DNA of 15,597 bases. It comes from Alphaproteobacteria bacterium. Lineage in GTDB: Bacteria > Pseudomonadota > Alphaproteobacteria > RF32 > CAG-977. The stretch is from the NCBI GenBank assembly GCA_017476085.1, contig JAFVEJ010000040.1, forward strand, positions 1 through 15,597, in the 5' to 3' direction. Of this stretch, positions 1 through 6,199 are shown in pieces; positions within the stretch are counted from its first letter, which is position 1, and each line of letters begins with the position of its first letter. The notes under the pieces were generated by a model, which searched no databases, was not told the origin of the DNA, and saw only the letters and a list, made by a program, of their open reading frames with translations. Made by a program: the position numbers and the translations under genes.

Positions 1-1
1 G

Positions 2-100
2 GTGGTCACGAAAAGCGTTCCCGACGGATCGGTTCTGGCCGCGAAACAAACGCCTGCCGTCGCTTTGAAAAGTTGGGATATGGAAGATGTTCTGGGATAA
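2..100 (+). CDS. C-terminal end of a hexapeptide-repeat acyltransferase (partial)
   Basis: An open frame runs in from the window edge and stops at TAA 98-100, giving 32 residues. It contains VVTKSVPDGSVLA, the usual last coil of left-handed beta-helix sugar O-acetyltransferases (typically SVVTKxxPxxxVxxGxPAK). The glycine and the PAK tail are replaced here (AAKQTPAV), so it is a divergent member. The end overlaps the start of the next gene by 14 bases, as expected of translationally coupled genes in a glycan operon. Only the tail is visible, so substrate and full length are unknown. The acyltransferase half of the fusion protein at 2000-3688 has a matching SVVTK coil, so the two may be relatives. 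Confidence 0.6.
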   Translation: MVTKSVPDGSVLAAKQTPAVALKSWDMEDVLG

Positions 101-1025
101 AAAAGGATTGATTTACAACGGGGACAAGCGTTTGGGCGAAGATTTTTCGGCCTACGCGCGTTTTCCCGTCGTTGACGTTTTGAACGAAACGGTTTGGCGG
201 ATTTATTTTTCATCCACAAGCGACAGTATGGTCAGTTATCCGTTTTATCTGGATGTCGAAGCCGGCAATCCGTTCAACATTTTGAATGTTTCAAACAAGC
301 CGCTTTTAATGCCGGGCGACCGCGGCACTTTCGACGACAGCGGCATCACGTCGTCCTGTGTCGTTGACGTTGACGGCGCAAAGTATCTGTACTATGTCGG
401 CTGGAACAAACGTGTGTCCGTTCCATGCGCCGTCAATATCGGGCTGGCGATCAGCGAAGACGGCGGCAATACGTTTAAAAAAGCTTTCAAGGGCGCGATT
501 ATCGACCGCAACAGGTATGATTCCGTTTTTACGACGGTTCCCTGCGTCATTAAAGACGGCGGCACCTTCAGGATGTGGTATATCTCCTGTCTGCGCTGGC
601 AGGACGTCAACGGCAGAATGCAGCCGCTCAACGTGATCAAGCACGCCGAATCAAAGGATGGGATCGACTGGGAAATAAACGATGACATCTGCATTGCGTC
701 TTTATATCCCGAAGAAGCGCTGGGACGCCCGTGGGTGATTAAAGAAGACGGGCTTTATAAAATGTGGTTTTCGGCTTACGGGGCGTACAGCCGGAAGAAA
801 GCAGACGAAAAGCGTTATATGATCGCTTATGCCGAATCAAAAGACGGCATTCATTGGGAACGCAGGCCGGACCCGTATGTTCTGGATTTGTCGGAAGACG
901 GCTGGGACAGCGAAATGCTGCAATACTGTTCCGTTTTCAAGGACAAGGAGACGAAATATATGTTCTACAGCGGCAACGGTTTCGGAAAAACGGGGTTCGG
1001 ACTGGCGGTCTGCGGCGGAAAATAA
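87..1025 (+). CDS. Predicted beta-propeller protein of the GH43/GH32-like clan, copy 1
   Basis: 312 residues with no signal peptide or membrane segment, so probably cytoplasmic. Blade-like repeats can be seen: YLYYVGWN, GLAISEDGGNTF, FRMWYISC, KHAESKDGIDWE, YKMWFSAYG, AYAESKDGIHWE and KYMFYSGNG. The pattern of a W/Y-rich strand followed by S-x-DG-xx-W/F is typical of the five-bladed propellers of the GH43/GH32/GH130 fold and of related non-hydrolytic proteins found in O-antigen and capsule clusters. From the context I infer a role in building or modifying a surface glycan; the reaction is not identifiable. ATG 87 is chosen because the second copy begins at the equivalent residue (M-F/I-W-D/N-KKGLIYNGD). 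The ribosome-binding site is weak and lies inside the upstream gene, which suggests coupling. Confidence 0.65.
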   Translation: MFWDKKGLIYNGDKRLGEDFSAYARFPVVDVLNETVWRIYFSSTSDSMVSYPFYLDVEAGNPFNILNVSNKPLLMPGDRGTFDDSGITSSCVVDVDGAKYLYYVGWNKRVSVPCAVNIGLAISEDGGNTFKKAFKGAIIDRNRYDSVFTTVPCVIKDGGTFRMWYISCLRWQDVNGRMQPLNVIKHAESKDGIDWEINDDICIASLYPEEALGRPWVIKEDGLYKMWFSAYGAYSRKKADEKRYMIAYAESKDGIHWERRPDPYVLDLSEDGWDSEMLQYCSVFKDKETKYMFYSGNGFGKTGFGLAVCGGK

Positions 1026-1071
1026 AGCGGACGGCCGGAACAAACGGATAATAATCAAAGGAGAGCTTGAG

Positions 1072-2010
1072 ATGATTTGGAATAAAAAAGGACTGATTTA
1101 CAACGGAGACAAGCGTTTGGGCGAAGATTTTTCGGCCTACGCGCGTTTTCCCGTCGTCAATGTTTTAAGCGACAAGGTTTGGCGGATCTATTTTACCTCC
1201 ACAAACACCGGTATGGTCAGTTATCCGTTTTATATGGACGTTGAAGCCGGTAATCCGTTCAACATTTTGAACATTTCGAACAAGCCGCTTTTAATGCCGG
1301 GCGACCGCGGCACTTTTGACGACAACGGCATCACGTCGTCCTGTGTCATTGACGTTGACGGCGCAAAGTATCTGTATTATGTCGGTTGGAACAAACGCGT
1401 GTCCGTTTCTTACGCTTTGAACATCGGGCTGGCGATCAGCGAAGACGGCGGCAATACGTTTAAAAAGGCTTTCAAGGGCGCGATTATCGACCGTAACAGA
1501 TACGACGCCATTTTCGCTTCCGTCCCCTGTGTCATCAAAGACGGCGGCGAATTCAAAATGTGGTATATTTCCTGTTTGCGTTGGGACATGATCAACGGCA
1601 AGACGGAACCGATCTACATCATCAAGCACGCCGAATCCAAGGACGGAATCAACTGGGAACTGAACGACGATATCTGTGTTGACTGTTCGTATCCCGGAGA
1701 AGCTCTGGGGCGTCCGTGGGTGATTAAAGAAAACGGACTGTATAAAATGTGGTTTTCCGCCCGCGGGTCTTACGGCTATCGGGAAAAAGACGGACAACAC
1801 TATATGATCACTTATGCCGAATCAAAAGACGGCATTCATTGGGAACGCAAACCGGAACTGTGCGATCTGGATTTGTCGGCGGAAGGCTGGGACAGCGAAA
1901 TGCTGGAATACTGTTCGGTTTTCAAGGACAAGGAGACAAAATATATGTTCTACAGCGGCAACGGTTTCGGAAAAACGGGATTCGGTCTGGCCGTCTGCAA
2001 TGAAAAATAA
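1072..2010 (+). CDS. Predicted beta-propeller protein of the GH43/GH32-like clan, copy 2
   Basis: 312 residues, the same length as the preceding gene and collinear with it without gaps; by eye about 80-85% of residues are identical. The same blade motifs occur (YLYYVGWNKR, ISEDGGNTF, KMWYISCLRW, AESKDGINWE, AESKDGIHWE, YMFYSGNGFG). The frame is open upstream to 829, but that part is a shadow of copy 1. ATG 1072 is the real start, with AAGGAG at 1058-1063 eight bases ahead. The end overlaps the next gene by 11 bases. Differences cluster in loops around residues 30-47, 170-183, 203-209 and 229-240, as expected if the two copies keep the fold but differ at a ligand-facing surface. Function is inferred only from fold resemblance and the neighbouring glycosyl- and acyltransferases. 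Confidence 0.65.
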   Translation: MIWNKKGLIYNGDKRLGEDFSAYARFPVVNVLSDKVWRIYFTSTNTGMVSYPFYMDVEAGNPFNILNISNKPLLMPGDRGTFDDNGITSSCVIDVDGAKYLYYVGWNKRVSVSYALNIGLAISEDGGNTFKKAFKGAIIDRNRYDAIFASVPCVIKDGGEFKMWYISCLRWDMINGKTEPIYIIKHAESKDGINWELNDDICVDCSYPGEALGRPWVIKENGLYKMWFSARGSYGYREKDGQHYMITYAESKDGIHWERKPELCDLDLSAEGWDSEMLEYCSVFKDKETKYMFYSGNGFGKTGFGLAVCNEK

Positions 2011-3688
2011 AGGGCATTTGCATATAACCGGAACGGGAAACACCGTCGTTTTTATTAAAGACGGGAAGCGATACCCCGCCCCCGTATCAGGTGTTGCCGT
2101 GAGCGTTACGGGAAATAATAATTATGTCGAGCTGCCCGTCTCGAATACGATCAAAAAATTAGACGTGGTTGTCGTCGGCAACAGCAATATGATCCGGATG
2201 AAGCAAACCAAAAGAATCATTGACCGGCTTACTTTGTTTGTGGAAAACGGCGGCATCATTGAAATCGGTGAGGATTTGTCTGCGGAATTTGATACCGTTT
2301 TTGTCGCGAACGGCGGAAAAGGTCGCAAAATATCCGTCGGAAACGACTGTATGTTTTCGCACGGCATTTTGGTCCGCACATCCGACGGTCACAAGATTCT
2401 GGATGCGCAGACAAAGGCACCGCTCAACCTGCCGAAGGATATTTCCGTCGGCAGTCATGTCTGGGTCGGAGCAAGAAGCGTTCTTTTAAAAGGGACAGTC
2501 ATTCCCGACAACTGTATCGTCGGAGCATGTTCTGTCGTTACAAAAGCGTTTTGCGAAACCAACCGGACGATTGCCGGAAATCCCGCAAAAGTCGTTTCCG
2601 ATAAAAAAATCACCTGGAACAGAGATAACTACGGACAGGAAGAAGAGACTATGGAATCTGATAAAGTAAAATTAACCGTATTGTGTCCCACCTACAATCA
2701 TGAAAAGTTCATCGCGCGCGCGTTGAACGGTTTTATTATGCAAAAGACAAACTTTAAATTCGAAGTCATTGTCGCCGACGATGCTTCCACGGATAAAACG
2801 CCGGAAATCGTCAGGGAATATGCCGAAAAGCATCCCGATTTGATCAAGCCGCTGTTGCGTGAAAAGAATATGGGGGCAGTTCTGAACTTTCAGGATATGA
2901 TTAAAAATATCCCGACGGAATATGTCGCCATTTGCGAAGGGGATGATTACTGGACGGATGAAAACAAATTGCAGATACAGGTTGACTGGCTGGACGCCCA
3001 TCCTGAATCTTCCGGTTGTTGCCACCCCGTTAAGGTTTTGTTTGAAGATCCAGCCCAAAAAGCCGAGCTGAATCCTTCGCCGATTCCGTCAAAGAACGGA
3101 TATTATAACAGGAAGGTTAATCCGTTCAAAAAAGCCGATTTAACTTTGGAAGACATTATAAAAGGCGTATCCATCGCGCCGTGTTCTTTTGTGTACAGAT
3201 GGCGTTTCAAAAACGGAAAAGATCTGGATTTGTTCCGGACAGACGTCGATCCGCGTGATGTGCTGAACCAAATACTTCATGCTGAAACGGGAACACTTCA
3301 TTTTATCAATAAAGTGATGGGCGTTTACTATCGTCCCAAAGACAGCTACTGGTCAAAATCCAACCGTATTCACAAATGCTTCGAACCTATGATGAAATTT
3401 TTTGATTATCTGGAAGAACGTTACGGCGGAATGTATTATTCTTTGTTGGAAAAACAACGGAAAGAAATACTTAACGATACAATTTTTACCTTTTATAAAC
3501 AGAAAGATACCGAGTTTTTATGCACGATCCTGAAGCACGATATGACGGGATTTTTTCTGGCAATAGAAGATAAACTTTTAAAGGGAATAAAACAGCTTAA
3601 ACTCAAAACAAAATTATATAGGATATCCTGCCTTTTATGTCTGCTGGTTATTTCCTTTTTAATCGGTTACATTAAAAGAGGGGGCTGA
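2000..3688 (+). CDS. Fusion protein: hexapeptide acyltransferase + GT2 glycosyltransferase
   Basis: 562 residues. Residues 1-200 form a left-handed beta-helix acyltransferase: the coils include GNDCMFSHGILVRTSDGHKI (catalytic-type His at 121 or 131), VGSHVWVGARSVLLKG and GNPAKVV. From about 224 to 470 a GT-A family 2 glycosyltransferase follows, with LTVLCPTYNHEKF, the nucleotide-binding DDASTDKT (D260, D261) and the metal-binding EGDDYW (D315, D316). The C-terminus has one hydrophobic segment (about 540-557) and a basic tail, which would anchor it to the inner membrane. The enzyme presumably transfers a sugar and acetylates a sugar in the same glycan. The open frame extends upstream to 1814, but that part shadows propeller copy 2. 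ATG 2000 overlaps the previous stop, and the helix sequence begins there. A second ATG at 2651 opens the GT domain. Confidence 0.8.
   Translation: MKNKGHLHITGTGNTVVFIKDGKRYPAPVSGVAVSVTGNNNYVELPVSNTIKKLDVVVVGNSNMIRMKQTKRIIDRLTLFVENGGIIEIGEDLSAEFDTVFVANGGKGRKISVGNDCMFSHGILVRTSDGHKILDAQTKAPLNLPKDISVGSHVWVGARSVLLKGTVIPDNCIVGACSVVTKAFCETNRTIAGNPAKVVSDKKITWNRDNYGQEEETMESDKVKLTVLCPTYNHEKFIARALNGFIMQKTNFKFEVIVADDASTDKTPEIVREYAEKHPDLIKPLLREKNMGAVLNFQDMIKNIPTEYVAICEGDDYWTDENKLQIQVDWLDAHPESSGCCHPVKVLFEDPAQKAELNPSPIPSKNGYYNRKVNPFKKADLTLEDIIKGVSIAPCSFVYRWRFKNGKDLDLFRTDVDPRDVLNQILHAETGTLHFINKVMGVYYRPKDSYWSKSNRIHKCFEPMMKFFDYLEERYGGMYYSLLEKQRKEILNDTIFTFYKQKDTEFLCTILKHDMTGFFLAIEDKLLKGIKQLKLKTKLYRISCLLCLLVISFLIGYIKRGG
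2637..2653 (+). promoter_or_regulatory. Possible internal ribosome-binding site and start for a free GT2 domain
   Basis: A purine-rich AGGAAGAAG (2637-2645) lies five bases ahead of an in-frame ATG at 2651 (codon 218 of the fusion). This falls exactly in the linker between the acyltransferase and glycosyltransferase domains. It may be a relic of two once separate genes or may still yield a shorter GT2 product. It may also be chance, since the linker encodes Glu-rich sequence that is purine-rich anyway. Confidence 0.3.
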
Positions 3689-4707
3689 TGAAGGTTTCCG
3701 TTATCTGTTTAACGTATAACCATCAGGCGTATGTCCGGCAGAGCCTTGACGGTTTTGTGATGCAAAAAACGAATTTTCCGTTCGAAGTCTGGGTCGGCGA
3801 TGACGCCAGCACGGATAAAACTCCCGCAATCGTTTCGGAATACGCCGCAAAATATCCCGACATCATCAAGCCCGTTTTAAGAAAAGAAAATGTCGGTCCG
3901 GCGGAAAACGCGCATGATTTGTATCGTCGTGTGACCGCGCCTTATGTTGCCATCTGCGAAGGGGACGATTATTGGACGGATCCGCTGAAGCTGCAGAAGC
4001 AAGCCGATTTTCTGGATGCGCATCCCGATTTTTCTCTTTGTTTTCATCCGGTCGCCGTTTGCTACGACAACAACGCGCCGACAAAAGAAATTTTTCCGGA
4101 AAAAAGCAAATTGTTTTATAAAAAGAAACCGACATACAGAGAACTTTTAAAAGGCAATTTTATTCAGACAAATTCCGTTCTTTATCGCTGGCGGTTTCAT
4201 AAGGATTCTTTGAATCTGCTTCCGAAAGATATTCAGCCCGCAGACTGGTTTATGCATCTGTTACACGCCCAAATCGGGAAAATCGGCTTTTTGCCCGATG
4301 TTATGGGCGTTTACAGACGCCATGGAAACGGAATGTGGACCGACGCGGGAAAAACAGACGACTGGTTTATCAAACATGGTCCGTCCCATCTGCGTTTTTA
4401 TTTAACCTTTCAAAAACAGTTTTCCGTTTCGAAAAAAGTTTCAATCGGCAAACTGTTGTTTGATATCTCTCTGGCGGCTTTAAACAGGAACGATGAAAAA
4501 ACGATTTCTTTTTTAAAGGAAACTTTTCCGAAGGAATTTGAGGATATTGTTTTTTATTTGAAAAACTATTCGGCTTTTACGGAAATAAAGGAAAAAATCT
4601 TATCTAAAATAACATTCGGATTTAATCATAAAATGATGAAACATCATTTGAAACGAAAACCGGCAATCAAAGAGTTTTTGTTAAAAAATTCGGGAAAGGG
4701 AGTATAA
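3688..4707 (+). CDS. GT2 family glycosyltransferase
   Basis: 339 residues, with a GT-A fold family 2 domain at the N-terminus: VSVICLTYNHQAYV, GDDASTDKT (D38, D39) and EGDDYWTD (E91, D93, D94). It is a paralogue of the GT half of the upstream fusion. The two share the MQKTNF, YVAICEGDDYWTD, LDAHP, YRWRF and MGVYxR motifs, but this one lacks the acyltransferase part and the membrane anchor. GT2 enzymes move a sugar from a nucleotide donor to a lipid- or glycan-linked acceptor on the cytoplasmic face of the inner membrane; donor and acceptor cannot be read from sequence. The start ATG shares its A with the upstream TGA, so translation is coupled. It is the last gene of the + strand operon, and its stop lies in the loop of the terminator hairpin. 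Confidence 0.85.
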   Translation: MKVSVICLTYNHQAYVRQSLDGFVMQKTNFPFEVWVGDDASTDKTPAIVSEYAAKYPDIIKPVLRKENVGPAENAHDLYRRVTAPYVAICEGDDYWTDPLKLQKQADFLDAHPDFSLCFHPVAVCYDNNAPTKEIFPEKSKLFYKKKPTYRELLKGNFIQTNSVLYRWRFHKDSLNLLPKDIQPADWFMHLLHAQIGKIGFLPDVMGVYRRHGNGMWTDAGKTDDWFIKHGPSHLRFYLTFQKQFSVSKKVSIGKLLFDISLAALNRNDEKTISFLKETFPKEFEDIVFYLKNYSAFTEIKEKILSKITFGFNHKMMKHHLKRKPAIKEFLLKNSGKGV

Positions 4708-4728
4708 TTATCCCTTTCCCTCTTTTTG
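4692..4728 (+). terminator. Rho-independent terminator of the glycan operon, probably bidirectional
   Basis: A perfect 10-bp stem, GGGAAAGGGA (4692-4701) with TCCCTTTCCC (4711-4720), has a 9-base loop and is followed by TCTTTTT. The TAA of the GT2 gene is in the loop. On the other strand the stem is followed within four bases by six T (4688-4683), so it can also end the convergent tail-fibre transcript. Confidence 0.85.
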
Positions 4729-4893
4729 TTAATCCTGTTCTTCGGATTTATCTTTTTCCGGTTTTATCTCCCGCAAAACCGGCTCTCCATACTCATCAAC
4801 GGTTAAAAGCTTTCCTTGATTGTTCGCCGAAATGGCCATTTGAGCATAAAAAGCTCCGTTATTTGCGGAAATTTTTTGCAATTCCTTTTCCAT
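4729..4893 (-). CDS. 54-residue protein downstream of the tail fibre, unknown function
   Basis: 54 residues beginning MEKELQKISANNG and ending in a highly charged tail (KPEKDKSEEQD). No membrane segment, cysteines or recognised motif. Its start lies one base after the tail-fibre stop, with AAAGGA at suitable spacing, so it is co-transcribed and probably co-translated with the fibre gene. The frame is open upstream to 4956 but that part lies inside the fibre gene. In tailed phages a small gene in this position often encodes a fibre-assembly or lysis-associated factor; here that is positional inference only. Confidence 0.6.
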   Translation of the reverse strand: MEKELQKISANNGAFYAQMAISANNQGKLLTVDEYGEPVLREIKPEKDKSEEQD

Positions 4894-4894
4894 C

Positions 4895-5740
4895 TTAATA
4901 TCCTTTCGCTTCCCAATAGGCGGCAGATTGATATGTTTGACCGTCAACGACGACACATTGAAAATATGTCTGTTGTTGATCCGTAACTTTCAGAACGACC
5001 GGCCCCGCGCTGACAAGGCCGATCGGTCCCGATACGACGGAATAAATCGCGGATGAAAACGGTTTCAAAAGATTCAACGTCCTTGTATTTGAATTGACAT
5101 ACGTCGTTTTCCCGCCTTGCTCTATAAACCCGTCCGACCATAAACGATACCATTCCGTTCCGTTATGGTATGTTTCCGCAATATATGGACGCGTACAGTT
5201 GGATAAATCCGTATTCGCTTTTGATAACAGCGCGTTTGAAACTTCCGCCGCTTTGTTTGTTGCTGTATCGGATTTATCACTTGCCGTTTGCGCATTTTGC
5301 TCTGATATGGCGGCATACTCTGCCGCATCAGAAACGGCCTGCCGAATTGACGGGATCAAACTTGCCGCGTCGGTGTTGTCAAAAATATCAACCGTTACCG
5401 CACGATCGGCTTGCTCTTTCAACTGCTGCACCTGCATCGTCAGCTTATCGAAGTTGCGTTCCAACGTTTCGGCAGGCAAAATTTCGTTTTCCCGATAGTC
5501 CGTTTCCTGCGTCAAAGGCACTTCGCGCATAATCACAATTTGAGCATCGTTTGCCGGTGCCGTATCGAAAACCATATTCCCGCCCGAAACCGTCCAATCC
5601 GTTCGTTCCGTTTGAATATCGTTCAATAACTGATAGACCTTTAAATGCTCATTCTCCAAAAAAGGAAAAGGGATTGCAAAACTTGCCGCAATCCCGTTCC
5701 CGATATAACTCACTTTATTTGTTGTTGTACTTACCGCCAT
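4895..5740 (-). CDS. Phage tail-fibre protein
   Basis: 281 residues. The N-terminal part (about 1-115: SYIGNGIAASFAIPF, LTQETDYRENEILPAETLER) matches the virion-attachment domain common to podovirus-type tail fibres, where the NG-x-T/S-x-F-x-IPF and pattern D-Y-x-x-x-x-x-P-A-E-x-LE-x-x-x-D are typical. An Ala/Ser-rich helical, coiled-coil-like shaft follows (about 100-180). A distal part carries EWYRLWSDGFIEQGGK (197-211), the YRLWSDGxxEQGG motif common near fibre tips. The start ATG 5740 has GAGGT five bases ahead. The frame is open to 5812, but that extension covers a terminator hairpin and is not fibre-like. No head, tail-tube or lysis genes are in the window, so this is a prophage end or a remnant. 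The tip should bind a cell-surface glycan, which is notable next to glycan-modifying genes. Confidence 0.8.
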   Translation of the reverse strand: MAVSTTTNKVSYIGNGIAASFAIPFPFLENEHLKVYQLLNDIQTERTDWTVSGGNMVFDTAPANDAQIVIMREVPLTQETDYRENEILPAETLERNFDKLTMQVQQLKEQADRAVTVDIFDNTDAASLIPSIRQAVSDAAEYAAISEQNAQTASDKSDTATNKAAEVSNALLSKANTDLSNCTRPYIAETYHNGTEWYRLWSDGFIEQGGKTTYVNSNTRTLNLLKPFSSAIYSVVSGPIGLVSAGPVVLKVTDQQQTYFQCVVVDGQTYQSAAYWEAKGY

Positions 5741-5752
5741 TTTTACCTCAAT

Positions 5753-5776
5753 AAAAAAGCAGGGAAAAATCCCTGC
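5753..5776 (-). terminator. Intrinsic terminator in the leader of the tail-fibre gene
   Basis: Read on the minus strand: GCAGGGA, loop TTTT, TCCCTGC, then TTTTTT (5758-5753). The 7-bp stem is perfect. It lies only 12 bases upstream of the fibre start codon and downstream of a candidate promoter, so it may end read-through from upstream or act as an attenuator. Confidence 0.75.
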
Positions 5777-5810
5777 CGGTTTACAATCAACACGCTCCAA
5801 GATATAACAC

Positions 5811-5838
5811 ATTGTTATTATTTTTGTTAAAATGTCAA
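5811..5838 (-). promoter_or_regulatory. Candidate sigma70-type promoter for the tail-fibre gene
   Basis: On the minus strand there is a perfect TTGACA -35 box (5838-5833), a 16-base spacer and AACAAT (5816-5811), which matches the -10 consensus at four of six positions. The start site would be near 5804, giving a leader of about 65 bases that contains the terminator hairpin. Confidence 0.4.
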
Positions 5839-5850
5839 GTTCTTTATCTT

Positions 5851-5890
5851 TTTATCCCGTTATATCCCGTTTAATCCCACTTTATCCCGT
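5851..5890. repeat. Four 10-bp direct repeats, possible integrase arm-type sites
   Basis: Four abutting 10-mers on the + strand: TTTATCCCGT, TATATCCCGT, TTAATCCCAC, TTTATCCCGT. The ATCCC core recurs at exactly 10-bp spacing (5854, 5864, 5874, 5884), that is, on one face of the helix. Adjacent, phased short direct repeats next to a tRNA 3' end are the layout of arm-type sites bound by the N-terminal domain of tyrosine integrases, such as the P' arm of phage lambda. The read-out on the other strand (CGGGATAAA) also resembles arm sites seen near tRNA-integrated elements. No integrase gene is nearby, which fits the end opposite to the integrase. Alternative: operator or iteron repeats. Confidence 0.5.
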
Positions 5891-5983
5891 CAAAGCAAAA
5901 TATATAAAACTATGTTTCGTCTTACAGTTAATAGATTGTCAACAGAGCTAAAAAGAGTATTTCAAACGCACCATCGAACCAAT

Positions 5984-6014
5984 AAAAAAACCGCCCTTTC
6001 GGACGGATTTTTTT
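5984..6014 (-). terminator. Terminator behind tRNA-Ala
   Basis: On the minus strand: CCGTCC, GAAA tetraloop, GGGCGG (one G-U pair), followed by TTTTTTTATT and preceded by seven A. It begins a few bases after the tRNA CCA end. The symmetrical A and T tracts make it usable from either side. Confidence 0.85.
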
Positions 6015-6015
6015 A

Positions 6016-6091
<76 letters not shown>

Positions 6092-6112
6092 ACGTCATTC
6101 AATACAGTGGCG

Positions 6113-6140
6113 AGAATAACACAAAATTTTGCCTCTGCAA
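6113..6140 (-). promoter_or_regulatory. Candidate promoter of tRNA-Ala
   Basis: On the minus strand TTGCAG (6140-6135), 16 bases, then TATTCT (6118-6113). The predicted start is about 13-15 bases ahead of the mature tRNA 5' end, a usual distance for a tRNA precursor. Confidence 0.45.
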
Positions 6141-6199
6141 GAAAAAAGTTACTTTTTCTTTCAAAAAAGGTAAACTGTTTGAAATTTGACAGGTATTTT

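Larger units (their letters stand above)
87..2010 (+). repeat. Tandem gene duplication (two ~939-bp direct copies)
   Basis: Bases 87-1025 and 1072-2010 are direct repeats offset by 985 bp, each exactly 939 bp and alignable without indels. Long stretches are almost identical in DNA as well as protein, for example around 118-175 against 1103-1160 and 463-500 against 1448-1485. Other blocks differ at many codons. This mosaic fits a duplication followed by divergence with partial homogenisation. Confidence 0.9.

Noticed and set aside
829..1071. Upstream extension of propeller copy 2 (and the same for the fusion protein, 1814-1999)
   Set aside because: Both extensions are out-of-frame readings of the preceding propeller gene and are alike only because the gene is duplicated; good starts exist at 1072 and 2000.
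5741..5812. 24-residue N-terminal extension of the tail fibre
   Set aside because: It reads through a terminator hairpin, has no good ribosome-binding site and does not look like fibre sequence.
5851..5890. CRISPR array
   Set aside because: Units of 10 bp with no spacers; far too short for CRISPR repeats.
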